A stretch of 64,000 bases of DNA. It comes from Emcibacter sp. (GTDB lineage: Bacteria > Pseudomonadota > Alphaproteobacteria > Sphingomonadales > Emcibacteraceae). Positions 26,662-35,819 of the stretch are shown in pieces. Every line of letters starts with the position of its first letter. Position 1 is the stretch's first letter. Location of the stretch: contig JAKIUQ010000006.1 in the NCBI GenBank assembly GCA_021647465.1, forward strand, positions 62,001 to 126,000, read 5' to 3'. The notes beneath the pieces were generated by a model. It saw only the letters and a program-made list of their open reading frames with translations, was not told where the DNA came from and ran no database searches. The translations under genes were made by a program, and so were the position numbers.

Positions 26662-27794
26662 ATCTGGCTTATCGCGATGTACGTCATAATTTTGGACGTT
26701 TTATGGTTACCTGCCTTGGGCTTTCCCTGCTGCTGGGGGTGGTTCTTGCCATGATCGGTATCTACCGCGGCCTCATTGCCGACGCACTGGAGCTGGTGGA
26801 TACCATTGATGCGGATATATGGGTGGTTGAAAAAGGCACGCGCGGCCCTTTTGCGGAAAGTTCGCGTATTCCCCGTGATACCCGCGAATCTGTTGCCCGG
26901 ATTTTTGGTGTAAAGTCGGTTGGCGCGGTGACCTTTCAGTCCATAGAAACCGAAAGCGACGGCAAGAAGCTTCGGCTTTATGTCATTGGTTACGAGCCGG
27001 GACAGCTGGGCGGCCCGAAATATATTACACAGGGCAGGGGCCTGACCGGGCGCAATTTCGAAGCCGTTGTTGACAGTCGGACAGGGCTGGATATTGGCGA
27101 TCATATTCAATTAGGCCGTAATGGCTTTACTATCGTAGGGACAACAGTGAATGCGGTATCCTCCGGCGGGGAACCGGCAATTTATCTTTCGCTGGATGAT
27201 GCCCAGAAATTACAATTTGATCTGTCGCCATCCGCCACAAGACGGGAAAGGGCGCGGGGGGCGGTGGTTGTAAATTCCACCGACACGGTCAGTGCCGTCA
27301 TTGCCAGGACATCGCCCAATGCCTCCAATGATAATATCGTCAAAGCCATTGAGCGCTGGAAGCATTTTGCCGCCATGACAGAGGAGCAGCAGGGCATCAT
27401 CCTCACCCAGTCGGTCGTTGAAAAGGCCCGCAAGCAGATCGGCATGTTTACGGCGATTCTGATCCTTGTATCGGCGGTTATTATTGCGCTTATCATTCAT
27501 ACCATGACCATGGATAAAATTCGCGAAATAGCTACGCTCAAACTGATCGGGGCGCCCGACAGGGTTATTATCGGGCTGATTGTTCAGCAGGCTCTGGCCA
27601 TGGGCCTGATCGGTTTTGCCATGGGCGGCTTTCTCATATTCAATATTCAGGATTTCTTCCCCAAGCGGCTTGTTTTGCAGCCGATGGATGGTCTGAGCCT
27701 TGCCGGGGTGGTTGTGGTTATCTGTCTTCTGTCCAGCATTTATGGTGTTTACACCGCATTGAAGGTCGATCCGGCCAAGGCACTGGCGGGCTAA
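26658..27794 (+). CDS. ABC transporter permease, MacB/DevC (FtsX) type
   Basis: 378 aa. One N-terminal membrane segment (LGLSLLLGVVLAMIGIYRG), a large periplasmic domain, and three C-terminal segments in the FtsX core (FTAILILVSAVIIALIIHTM, QALAMGLIGFAMGGFLIF, LAGVVVVICLLSSIYGVYTAL). ATGA overlap with the adaptor gene. Likely exports a lipid or peptide; the substrate is unknown. Confidence 0.9.
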   Translation: MNLAYRDVRHNFGRFMVTCLGLSLLLGVVLAMIGIYRGLIADALELVDTIDADIWVVEKGTRGPFAESSRIPRDTRESVARIFGVKSVGAVTFQSIETESDGKKLRLYVIGYEPGQLGGPKYITQGRGLTGRNFEAVVDSRTGLDIGDHIQLGRNGFTIVGTTVNAVSSGGEPAIYLSLDDAQKLQFDLSPSATRRERARGAVVVNSTDTVSAVIARTSPNASNDNIVKAIERWKHFAAMTEEQQGIILTQSVVEKARKQIGMFTAILILVSAVIIALIIHTMTMDKIREIATLKLIGAPDRVIIGLIVQQALAMGLIGFAMGGFLIFNIQDFFPKRLVLQPMDGLSLAGVVVVICLLSSIYGVYTALKVDPAKALAG

Positions 27795-27798
27795 GTTG

Positions 27799-28494
27799 AT
27801 GACAGAAAATAAAAAACCATTGATTTCCATCAAAAATCTTTCCAAGCATTTTGGCGAGGGCGAAACCCGGGTCGATGCCCTGCGGGATATCAATCTTGAT
27901 ATTTTTCCCGAACAGGTTGTTGGCCTGCTGGGGCCAAGCGGTTCGGGAAAAAGCACATTGCTCAATGTTATCGGCTGTATTCTGGAGCCGACCACGGGCC
28001 AGATAGAGCTGGACGGGGAGCTGGTTTACGATGATCATTGGCTGCGGTCCGATCTGCGGGGGCTGCGTCTGGAGAAAGTCGGTTTTATCTTTCAGGCCCA
28101 TAACCTCATGCCTTTCCTGTCCAGTATGGATAATGTGGCTGTGGTATTGGATCTGGCCGGATATAGCGCTTCTGCGGCCCGCACCCGGGCGGGGGAGCTG
28201 CTTGAATATCTGGAGGTGGGCAATCGTGTCGAGGCTTTCCCCGGCAGCCTGTCTGGCGGCGAGGCACAAAGGGTGGCCATAGCAAGGGCGCTGGCTAACA
28301 AGCCCCGTATCGTTCTTGCGGATGAGCCAACGGCGGCCCTTGATTCAGACCGCGCGGGCATTGTCATGGACTTGCTGCGCAAAGTGGCCATTGACCAACA
28401 GGCGGCAGTTATCGTAGTAACCCATGACGAGAAGATATATGATCGCTTTGATCAGATTTTTCATTTGAGGGACGGGATATTGTCTCAGACCTGA
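27799..28494 (+). CDS. ABC transporter ATP-binding protein (DevA/LolD-like)
   Basis: 231 aa. Walker A GPSGSGKST, Q-loop FIFQAHNLMPFLS, signature LSGGEAQRVAIARAL, Walker B RIVLADEPTAALD, and the switch His in VVTHDEKIYDR. Third gene of the adaptor-permease-ATPase export operon. ATG at 27799 is preferred over the preceding TTG. Confidence 0.93.
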   Translation: MTENKKPLISIKNLSKHFGEGETRVDALRDINLDIFPEQVVGLLGPSGSGKSTLLNVIGCILEPTTGQIELDGELVYDDHWLRSDLRGLRLEKVGFIFQAHNLMPFLSSMDNVAVVLDLAGYSASAARTRAGELLEYLEVGNRVEAFPGSLSGGEAQRVAIARALANKPRIVLADEPTAALDSDRAGIVMDLLRKVAIDQQAAVIVVTHDEKIYDRFDQIFHLRDGILSQT

Positions 28495-28514
28495 AACCCA
28501 AGGATAAAAATAAT

Positions 28515-29774
28515 ATGCCTGCACAATATCTCGAGGCCGAACAGACAAAAGCGTTATATGAAAATTCCCCGGGTTTTGTCACCCATTTGGAATGTTCAAT
28601 GGAAGGGAATCGCTATGAAGCGGGGCGGCCTCATGGGTTATCCATGGCGGGAAAACCGTTGCTTGTCCGCTATGATCTGGCCAAAATTGCCAAGGCGGTG
28701 ACCAAACAGGATATTGAGGGCCGGGCGGGGGGTTTTTGGAAATATCGCGAATTCCTGCCGGTACAAAAAGCAGAAAATATGATCAGCCTGGGCGAAGTCA
28801 TGACCCCGCTTGTGCCCTTGAAACATTCTGTTCCAAACGGCGCAGAAGTCATCGTCAAGGATGAGGGGCGGTTGCCAACCGGATCGTTTAAGGCGCGGGG
28901 GCTGGCCCTTGCCGTGGCCATGGCAAAGGAGTTTGGCCAATCGCATCTGGCCATGCCCACCAACGGCAATGCGGGGGCGGCCCTGGCGGCCTATGCCAGC
29001 TATGCCGGCCTTAAAACAACGGTTTTCTGTCCCGATGATACGCCGGAAATCAATGTTCGTGAGATCGCCCTTCAGGGGGCAGAAGTTTTTAAAGTCAACG
29101 GCCTGATCAATGATTGCGGCAAGATCGTTCTGGACGGCAAGAAAGCTGTGGGCTGGAGTGATATCTCCACCTTGAAAGAGCCTTATCGGATTGAAGGCAA
29201 AAAAACCATGGGGCTGGAGCTTGCGGAACAATATGGCTGGGATGTTCCAGATGTGATTTTCTATCCCACGGGGGGGGGGACGGGCCTGATTGGTATGTGG
29301 AAAGCCTTTGAGGAATTGGAAGCTATCGGCTGGATCGGATCCAAGCGTCCCCGTATGGTGGCGGTTCAATCCACGGGCTGCGCCCCAATTGTCAAGGCCT
29401 GGGAGGACGGCGTAGAGCATGCGCCCTTATGGGAAAATGCCTATACCGCTGCCTCTGGCATTCGGGTGCCGGCGGCGGTTGGTGATTTTCTGATATTGCG
29501 GGCCGTGCGGGAAAGTGGCGGTTTTGCCATCGCGGTGACGGATGAGCATATTTTTAAAGCCCGGGACGACGTTGCCTTGAAAGACGGTTTTTTGCTCTGC
29601 CCCGAAGGCGCGGCGACCTTTGCCGCATGGCAAGAGGCTTTAAAGACGGGGCAAGTGCGTAAAGAGGAGCGGGTTTTGTTATTCAATTGTGCCACCGGCC
29701 TTAAATATCCCATGCCCGGCAGCGATAATTGGCTCGATTGCCATAAGCCGATAAATTATGACCAATTCACGTAA
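28515..29774 (+). CDS. thrC: Threonine synthase
   Basis: 419 aa PLP enzyme converting O-phosphohomoserine to threonine. Seen: MTPLVPLKH, the PLP Lys in LPTGSFKARG, TNGNAGAALAAYAS, and the glycine-rich phosphate loop YPTGGGTGLIGMW. An N-terminal zinc-ribbon-like region is reduced (only LECSMEG). The length and motifs match the fold-type II class seen in plants and cyanobacteria. Other PLP lyases of the same fold cannot be wholly excluded. Confidence 0.85.
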   Translation: MPAQYLEAEQTKALYENSPGFVTHLECSMEGNRYEAGRPHGLSMAGKPLLVRYDLAKIAKAVTKQDIEGRAGGFWKYREFLPVQKAENMISLGEVMTPLVPLKHSVPNGAEVIVKDEGRLPTGSFKARGLALAVAMAKEFGQSHLAMPTNGNAGAALAAYASYAGLKTTVFCPDDTPEINVREIALQGAEVFKVNGLINDCGKIVLDGKKAVGWSDISTLKEPYRIEGKKTMGLELAEQYGWDVPDVIFYPTGGGTGLIGMWKAFEELEAIGWIGSKRPRMVAVQSTGCAPIVKAWEDGVEHAPLWENAYTAASGIRVPAAVGDFLILRAVRESGGFAIAVTDEHIFKARDDVALKDGFLLCPEGAATFAAWQEALKTGQVRKEERVLLFNCATGLKYPMPGSDNWLDCHKPINYDQFT

Positions 29775-29782
29775 GTTCAGCC

Positions 29783-30856
29783 ATGAACAAACGCAAAGAT
29801 TTCGGTAAATATGATTATCTGGATTCTATTGAGGGCTTTCAGCCTTTTGATAAGGATTACAAAGACCCCTTATGGCGCCGCGCCCGGGCCTTAATTCCCG
29901 GCATTATGGTTTGCGCTGTTGTGGCTTTTGCCGCCAAATTTATTGCGCTATATTATACGGTGCCGGTCATGCTGCTTTGCCTGCTTCTGGGCATGGTTTT
30001 TCACTTCATGTCTCAGGAAAGCCCCACCAGAAAGGGCGTGCAATTCACCTCTCAGACCATATTGAGGATCGGTGTGGCGCTCATTGGCGCGCGCATAATG
30101 CTGTCCGATTTTACCGCACTTGGGTGGCCGACCCTGCTTTTGGTTGTTCTGGCCACGGGCGGTATTATTCTGCTGGGCGTCCTATGGGCGCGGGTTTTAA
30201 AAATGGATAGGGAACAAGGCCTGCTCATCGGAGGGGCAACGGCCATATGCGGAGCCTCGGCGGCGCTGGCCCTCTCCACGGTCATGCCAAAATCAAAAAC
30301 GCTGGAACATAATACGTTAATTGCCGTGGTCGGCGTGACGGCCATGGGCACATTATCGATGATCCTATACCCTGTTGTTGTCGGCTTCCTGGGCATCGGG
30401 GATCATGATGCGGGCCTGTTGATCGGCGGCAGTATTCATGATGTTTCCCAAGTGGTTGGCGCGGGATATAGCATATCTGAGGAGGCGGGTGATACGTCAA
30501 TATTGGTCAAGCTCATGCGGGTCTTCATGCTGGTGCCGATCTTGTTGATTTTCGCCTTTAGCTTTCGTAACAACAAAGAGAAAACATCTTCGGGCCGATT
30601 CATTTTCCCTTATTTTCTGATTGGTTTCACGGGCCTTGTTCTGTTGAATTCACTGCATTTAATTCCAGAGCAAATCTCAGGCATACTTCAAGATATCAGC
30701 AAATTGATGTTGATCATGGCCATTACGGCGGTGGGTATGAAAACTTCTATGAGAGCCATGTTTTCCTTGGGATGGAAACCAATTTTTTTAATCTTGTTTC
30801 AGACGTTGACGCTTTTTTTACTGTATTTTACGGTTATCTCACTCGACATTATTTAG
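29783..30856 (+). CDS. YeiH/YadS-type putative sulfate exporter (UPF0324)
   Basis: 357 aa membrane protein with about ten hydrophobic segments. Seen: GLLIGGATAICGASAALALSTV, which carries the family CGASA motif, and LLIGGSIHDVSQVVGAGYSIS. The family is called a putative sulfate exporter, but transport has hardly been tested. It begins 9 bp after thrC. Its 3' end overlaps the convergent Fe-S gene by 18 bp. Confidence 0.9.
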   Translation: MNKRKDFGKYDYLDSIEGFQPFDKDYKDPLWRRARALIPGIMVCAVVAFAAKFIALYYTVPVMLLCLLLGMVFHFMSQESPTRKGVQFTSQTILRIGVALIGARIMLSDFTALGWPTLLLVVLATGGIILLGVLWARVLKMDREQGLLIGGATAICGASAALALSTVMPKSKTLEHNTLIAVVGVTAMGTLSMILYPVVVGFLGIGDHDAGLLIGGSIHDVSQVVGAGYSISEEAGDTSILVKLMRVFMLVPILLIFAFSFRNNKEKTSSGRFIFPYFLIGFTGLVLLNSLHLIPEQISGILQDISKLMLIMAITAVGMKTSMRAMFSLGWKPIFLILFQTLTLFLLYFTVISLDII

Positions 30857-31828
30857 ATGATTTTTGTGATTTTTTCGGGCAAGTTTACGGATTAAATTTT
30901 CTGGTACGCCGGGACGGCTCCAGGGGCAGACGGCAAGGCAGATTGCGCAGCCCATATTTTCATTGAAAAAAGGCAGGCATTTATCAAAATCCACATACCA
31001 TTTGTTGGCCCCCCGAACCAGTTGTTTGACGGGGGCAAGGGCGTCTGTCGGACAGCCATTTTCACAGGCCCGGCAATTGATGCAAAAATCATCTACGCCA
31101 AAGGCATCAGGGCGGTCAATTTTAATGGGCATATCCGTGACGACACAGGCTAAACGCAAGGTTGACCCATAGTCCCGGTTGATGACTGAGCCATGCTTGC
31201 CCAATTCCCCGAAACCGCATTCCAGGGCCGGCGGAATGAGCAGCATGGGCACATTGCCGGAGCCACCATAAGACAGTGCCGCCCAACCTTGTTGATGGAT
31301 CCATGTGGCAATGGCTTTTGACACTCTATGTCCCCGGTCATATTGCCGGATCACTTCAACGGCGGCGGGGATTTCAGGGGCCGTTCTGAGTTCTTCAAAA
31401 TCCATGGCGACAGCAACCATGATAACGGTTTTATGGGGTACGTCATAGGTTTCAATGACCCATTCCGGCCGCATTCTGGCAATGCCGATAATATTTGCCC
31501 CATTTTTTAAACCAATCTCTTTAACCAGCCGCGCCCATGCCTCTGGCGATTTGTTAATTTTCTTTTGGGCAACGGGCGGAATTTTCACGGCCAATGTTTT
31601 GGCTCTATCCCGTTGTGCGGCTTTCATACGTTCATCGTCGGGAATTTGACTGTAGAACCATTCCATGAGCGGCCCAAACGGGGTTAATTCCGGTGTCTGC
31701 CAATAAATGGGCGATGGCCTTCGCGGTTTTTCCTCGTCTAAGCCATTAATGACATTTCCGGAAATATCCGGCATCAAGGCCATCTGTTCCGGATTTGGGA
31801 TAAACTTGGGCTTTACCTTTCTGGTCAC
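30839..31828 (-). CDS. Reductive dehalogenase-like 4Fe-4S protein
   Basis: 329 aa cytoplasmic protein with no Tat or Sec signal. C-terminal cluster motifs CINCRACENGCP and GCAICLAVCPW (two 4Fe-4S sites) follow a domain with WALSYGGSGNVPMLLIPPALECGFGELGKHGS, as in reductive dehalogenase and QueG-type B12 proteins. True dehalogenases are exported and have a membrane partner; neither is seen. The substrate is unknown. Confidence 0.8.
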   Translation of the reverse strand: MTRKVKPKFIPNPEQMALMPDISGNVINGLDEEKPRRPSPIYWQTPELTPFGPLMEWFYSQIPDDERMKAAQRDRAKTLAVKIPPVAQKKINKSPEAWARLVKEIGLKNGANIIGIARMRPEWVIETYDVPHKTVIMVAVAMDFEELRTAPEIPAAVEVIRQYDRGHRVSKAIATWIHQQGWAALSYGGSGNVPMLLIPPALECGFGELGKHGSVINRDYGSTLRLACVVTDMPIKIDRPDAFGVDDFCINCRACENGCPTDALAPVKQLVRGANKWYVDFDKCLPFFNENMGCAICLAVCPWSRPGVPENLIRKLARKNHKNHLNNVE

Positions 31829-31954
31829 GCTATGCTTCCTGTTTCTAACCTATGACTTACTGTGATTGGCCGAATGAAATGAATAGGGTACCTATAGGAT
31901 ATACCATAATATCTGTTAAAGTAGGAGGGTTTTATGGTAGGGGGATGCTGATCT

Positions 31955-31998
31955 AAAAAAAAGCTGCTGCAACGAAAATTTGCAGCAGCTTTTTTTTA
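31955..31998. terminator. Bidirectional intrinsic terminator
   Basis: Eight A, GCTGCTGCAA (31963-31972), loop of 7 nt, TTGCAGCAGC (31980-31989), then eight T. The stem is perfect. On the minus strand it ends the outer-membrane barrel gene whose stop is at 32014. Confidence 0.92.
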
Positions 31999-32013
31999 GT
32001 TATTTACGGGTTA

Positions 32014-33000
32014 TCAAAAATCTAGTTGCAGACCAACGTGAATGACAGACTGATCATAAATGTAACTTGCATTCACGCTGTCGAAATTGCCATAAGCGCC
32101 ATTGGCCACAACCCACCAGGACATACTATCGGAAGAGGACAGACGGTGTGCATATGATAATTTATATTTAAAACCCTTTTTAGAATTGACGGGTTCTTCG
32201 CCTTCAATGGCATTGAAAGTATCGTTATTATCATAGGCATAATCACGATATGTGATGATGGCTTCCAGTTTTTGTGTTTTGGAAATTTTATTTCGATATC
32301 TCAGGCGTAACCTTTTCCATGTTGTATCATAGAAGCCAGAAACATTGCCTGTGCGTTTTTCAAGATATGCAAAAGCCTTCAGGCTATGCCGTTTGGCAAA
32401 ATCATATTCCCAAGTGGCGACCATAATATGATAATCATATTTCAGAGATGAACCGGGAACCGAGGATCTGTCCAATGCCTTGCCCTCTCTGTCATCGAAA
32501 TTACGCTGGGGGAAGCTATAATAACCGGTGATTTCATTTTTTGCATCAGGTTTAAAGGTAAGCTTTGTTCGCATAGACCATTGGTCATGGTCCAGATTGG
32601 ATACGTTAAAATCGGTATAATCGTGATAGCTACGTGTTCTGCCGTCCGCTGCAAATTCCAGCTGGAATTTATCATTGATGAAGAACTCGATCCCCATTTT
32701 CGCATTCACCCAGTTGGAATCAAAACGATCCGGCAACGGATTGCCGCCAAATGACCCTGTCAGGCTTGTTATGCGGCTGATATATGTTCTGTCAAAGTCG
32801 GTAAGGGATACATCTGCTTTATACCTGACCTTCTTACCAAAAAGATTTCAGGGTTTGCGAAAATTAACGCTGGCTGAAAGGGTACGCCTGTCCGCATCGG
32901 ATGAATCGTCCTCGTATAAGCGTTGTGTCCAGTTCGCTTTGAAACCCAGGCCGGAATCAAGGCGATGGGCGAAACCAATATCGCTATTGATAAAAAAAGC
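32014..33000 (-). pseudogene. Outer-membrane beta-barrel protein, 3' remnant
   Basis: About 325 codons remain. The sequence alternates polar and aromatic strands (e.g. DYHIMVATWEYDFAKRHSL, KRLRLRYRNKISKTQKL) and ends in SVIHVGLQLDF with the terminal Phe used by the BAM machinery. The same frame continues upstream of 32736 to about 33000 (SDIGFAHRLDSGLGFKANW), broken only by one in-frame TGA at 32848-32850 (minus strand). At about 33000 the frame abuts an IS5-type transposase tail, so the 5' half and promoter are missing. The family cannot be named; MtrB/PioB-like or SLAM-like barrels are possible. Confidence 0.75.
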
Positions 33001-33343
33001 GCTTTACGCCGATGCGGCCTATAGCTCGGCGCGGAACCGTGACAAGTTCAGGCGGCCTGGCATTAAGGATTATGTTCAACGTAAGGGCTATCGGGGTCAT
33101 CCCATATCCGAGGCAGACAAGAAGCGGAATGCGGAAATCGCGGTGACCCGCAGTTGCCAAAATCAGGAAAGCGAGCGACCCTTTGCCACCTATAAATGCA
33201 GGTATGGCCTTGGGCGGACGCGGTTTATGGGACTTGCGAAGAATCTGACCTTTTACGGACTTGCCGCCATGGCGAGTAATATCAAAAAGGCCGCCAAATT
33301 CCTGATGCTCTATGGCCTGCCTGACCCGGCACCCACGGGATAG
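33000..33343 (+). pseudogene. IS5-type transposase C-terminal remnant
   Basis: About 113 codons remain, read up to TAG at 33341-33343: YADAAYSSARNRDKF, then KGYRGHPISEADKKRN, then YGLGRTRFMGLAKNLTFYGLAAMASNIKKAAKFL, the DDE C-terminal pattern of IS5-family transposases. The stretch RSCQNQESERPFATYK looks like an insertion into the usual RSRVERPFATYK. No N-terminus, start or left inverted repeat is present; it is inserted against the barrel gene on the opposite strand. Confidence 0.8.
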
Positions 33344-33460
33344 CAGTGCCTGACCCGAAGGACAGCGCAGCAAAATCCGGAAATGCCCCAAGAAATCACA
33401 GAAAAACCCGCCCGGCGGGACATAAAGACTGGCCTGTAAGCCCGTTATATGAAATTATAA

Positions 33461-33673
33461 AATAAATCAGACCTTACGCAGAGGTCTCTAGAAGCGAAAA
33501 TAGAAACACATACAGAAGAATTAAACGGCTGGACAATTAATCAATATCTTGCTTTTCTGCGTGCTCAGCCTCTAATTGTATTTAATAATGACGTTTTACA
33601 CATCACTAATTTAGGCGTAGAGTATCTTACTTGGATTATCAAAAATGGATTAAGTGAGGACAAACCACTTTAA
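33461..33673 (+). pseudogene. Start-less C-terminal fragment of an unknown protein
   Basis: An open frame of 70 codons after TAA at 33458-33460, ending TAA at 33671-33673, without ATG, GTG or TTG before the coherent part. It reads LNGWTINQYLAFLRAQPL and HITNLGVEYLTWIIKNGLSEDKPL, which looks like a real protein end (winged-helix-like hydrophobic pattern). Probably the tail of a gene whose front was removed with the IS event. Confidence 0.4.
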
Positions 33674-33676
33674 ATC

Positions 33677-34144
33677 CTATCCCCGTCCACGGTAAGTCGG
33701 AACGCCCTGATCGGGGACCCAGACATTTTCGGGGGGTTTGCCGGTTTGGAAAAAGACGTCGATGGGAATGCCGCCTCTGGGGTACCAATAACCGCCGATA
33801 CGCAAGTATTTGGGCTTTAATTCTTGCGCAAGCCTTTCACCGATGCCGACCGTGCAGTCTTCGTGAAAGGCGGCGTGATTACGGAAAGATTGCATGAATA
33901 ATTTCAGCGACTTGCTTTCCACCAGATATTCATCGGGCACATAATCAATGACTATATGGGCAAAGTCGGGCTGTCCGGTCACCGGGCAAAGCGACGTAAA
34001 TTCCGGGCAGGTAAATCGCACGAAATAATCAGAACCACGCCGCGGGTTTGATACCCGGTCCAGTTCGGCCTCTTCGGGGTTTGCCGGAGCCTTAATGTCT
34101 CTGCCGAGCTGTGATAGGTCTTTATAAATATCCTTGGTCATCAT
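33677..34144 (-). CDS. queF: NADPH-dependent 7-cyano-7-deazaguanine reductase
   Basis: 155 aa, short unimodular QueF. Reduces preQ0 to preQ1 for queuosine in tRNA. Seen: catalytic Cys in FTSLCPVTGQPDFAHI with its partner Asp, the QueF motif ESKSLKLFMQSFRNH, and Glu in FHEDCTVGI. No preQ1 riboswitch was recognised in the 240 bp upstream, where no gene is seen either. Confidence 0.94.
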   Translation of the reverse strand: MMTKDIYKDLSQLGRDIKAPANPEEAELDRVSNPRRGSDYFVRFTCPEFTSLCPVTGQPDFAHIVIDYVPDEYLVESKSLKLFMQSFRNHAAFHEDCTVGIGERLAQELKPKYLRIGGYWYPRGGIPIDVFFQTGKPPENVWVPDQGVPTYRGRG

Positions 34145-34383
34145 ATTCCTGTGATCATTTGTTGCGTTACAAGATAATGATTATAGTATTTTTCAGCCAA
34201 AGTCATTATTGACTTTTTAATCTCTTGCCGCTAAACATCTGCATTATGACACAGACAGACTCTTTACGAATGCCAAAGATGCGAATTATGACCCCGGTTC
34301 TTAAATAGAGCCGGGAAAATTGCCTGTATCCAAAAGGCAACGTCCAATTTGATCTATCATTTTTGTAAAGAGGAGCGCGTGAC

Positions 34384-34722
34384 ATGACCTCGCCCGTTGA
34401 ATTACCCCCCGTTGAATTACCAAAAAGAAACCTGCCGCCCATCATTATCCATTATGCTATAGTCGCCGATGCCCATCCGGGGGCGCTGCCTCGTGTTTTA
34501 GAGCTATTCGCCCTGCGTAACATCACCCCCGATCTGGTGAAGGTCAGGAAATACAGCAAAAGCTCTTATCATGAAGGTGCTATCAGCATTGATATTCATG
34601 TGACGGGCCTCACGTCCGAAGAACAGGATATTATCCGCCATAAACTTGATGCGCAGATTTCTGTTCAGAATGTCCGCGAAGAAATATTACATATAAACAG
34701 GCGCAGCAAACTTGCTTCCTGA
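34384..34722 (+). CDS. Small ACT-domain-like protein
   Basis: 112 aa. The core IIHYAIVADAHPGALPRVLELFALRNITPDLVKVRKY is a typical ACT beta-alpha-beta start. The N-terminus carries a VELPPVELP repeat coded by a 15-bp DNA repeat at 34394-34420. Good site GAGGAG before ATG. It precedes cysteine synthase, sulfurtransferase and cystathionine lyase genes, so it may sense an amino acid in that pathway; that is inference. It could also be compared with acetolactate synthase small subunits, which are longer. Confidence 0.7.
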   Translation: MTSPVELPPVELPKRNLPPIIIHYAIVADAHPGALPRVLELFALRNITPDLVKVRKYSKSSYHEGAISIDIHVTGLTSEEQDIIRHKLDAQISVQNVREEILHINRRSKLAS

Positions 34723-34771
34723 GGACAGGCTCCTTATATTTAATTTTATAGAATTAAACAGGACTAAATAT

Positions 34772-35770
34772 ATGGATATTAAAAACGGCTTTATTGGCAC
34801 CATCGGCAATACGCCCTTGATTAAGCTCGAAAAAGCATCAGCGGAAACAGGCTGCACCATATTAGGCAAGGCAGAGTTTTTGAACCCCGGCGGATCGGTC
34901 AAGGATCGGGCCGCGCTCTATATCATTCGCGATGCCGAGGAAAAGGGACTGCTCAAACCCGGCGGTGTGATCGTTGAAGGCACAGCGGGAAATACCGGTA
35001 TTGGCCTTGGACTTGTGGCCAACGCCCTTGGCTACCGTACCGTGATTGTCATGCCGGATACCCAGTCACAGGAAAAGAAAGACATGCTGCGGCTCTGCGG
35101 CTGCGACCTGCGGCTTGTGCCCGCCAAACCCTACCGCGATCCGGATAATTATGTGCGCTATTCAGGTCGGCTGGCCGAAGAACTGGCGGCAACCGAAGAA
35201 AATGGCGCCATCTGGGCCAATCAGTTTGACAATATCGCCAACCGCCGCGCCCATTTTGAAACCACCGGCCCCGAAATCTGGGATCAGACGGATGGAAAAA
35301 TAGACGCCTTCACCTGTGCTGTCGGCAGCGGCGGATCATTAGGCGGTGTTTCCATGGCCTTGAAAGACCGTAACAAAGACATCAAAATCGTCCTTGCCGA
35401 CCCCATGGGAGCTGCCCTCTATAATTTCTATAAACACGGCGAATTAAAAGCCGAGGGATCCTCCATCACCGAAGGCATCGGACAAGGCCGCATCACCGCA
35501 AATCTTGAAAATGTGATCGTTGATGATGCCTATCAAATCCCCGATGCCGAGGCATTGAATATCATTTTTGACCTTTTGAAACACGAAGGATTATGCCTTG
35601 GTGGCTCATCCGGCATAAATGTGGCCGCCGCCATTCGCCTTGCCCGTGATATGGGGCCGGGTCATACGATTGTAACATTGCTCGGCGATTATGGCACCCG
35701 TTACATGAGCAAGATATTCAATCCGGAATTTTTAAAACAACAAGGCCTGCCCTATCCCGATTGGCTGTAA
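34772..35770 (+). CDS. cysK: Cysteine synthase (O-acetylserine sulfhydrylase)
   Basis: 332 aa PLP enzyme making cysteine from O-acetylserine and sulfide. Seen: GFIGTIGNTPLIKL, the PLP Lys in NPGGSVKDRAALYI, EGTAGNTGIGLGLVA, and VGSGGSLGGVSM phosphate-binding loop. ATG at 34772 follows AGGA by 8 nt; a frame extension to 34712 overlaps the ACT gene. TAGNTG with Ala in place of Ser also occurs in related enzymes, so cystathionine beta-synthase-like use is possible. Confidence 0.88.
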   Translation: MDIKNGFIGTIGNTPLIKLEKASAETGCTILGKAEFLNPGGSVKDRAALYIIRDAEEKGLLKPGGVIVEGTAGNTGIGLGLVANALGYRTVIVMPDTQSQEKKDMLRLCGCDLRLVPAKPYRDPDNYVRYSGRLAEELAATEENGAIWANQFDNIANRRAHFETTGPEIWDQTDGKIDAFTCAVGSGGSLGGVSMALKDRNKDIKIVLADPMGAALYNFYKHGELKAEGSSITEGIGQGRITANLENVIVDDAYQIPDAEALNIIFDLLKHEGLCLGGSSGINVAAAIRLARDMGPGHTIVTLLGDYGTRYMSKIFNPEFLKQQGLPYPDWL

Positions 35771-35819
35771 TATATTGCCCCTTAAAAAGCCCCGCAAGAT
35801 ACACTGAAGGAATAACATC

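Noticed and set aside
27210..27995. 261-codon open frame antisense to the ABC permease
   Set aside because: Shadow frame crossing two well-supported genes.
28638..29420. 260-codon open frame antisense to threonine synthase
   Set aside because: No ribosome site or domain; explained by codon bias of thrC.
32675..33000. Transposase N-terminus on the plus strand
   Set aside because: The open frame continues here but its sequence is the antisense of the barrel gene, not transposase.
34145..34383. preQ1 riboswitch before queF
   Set aside because: No recognisable aptamer core on the minus strand; the gap shows nothing else I can name.
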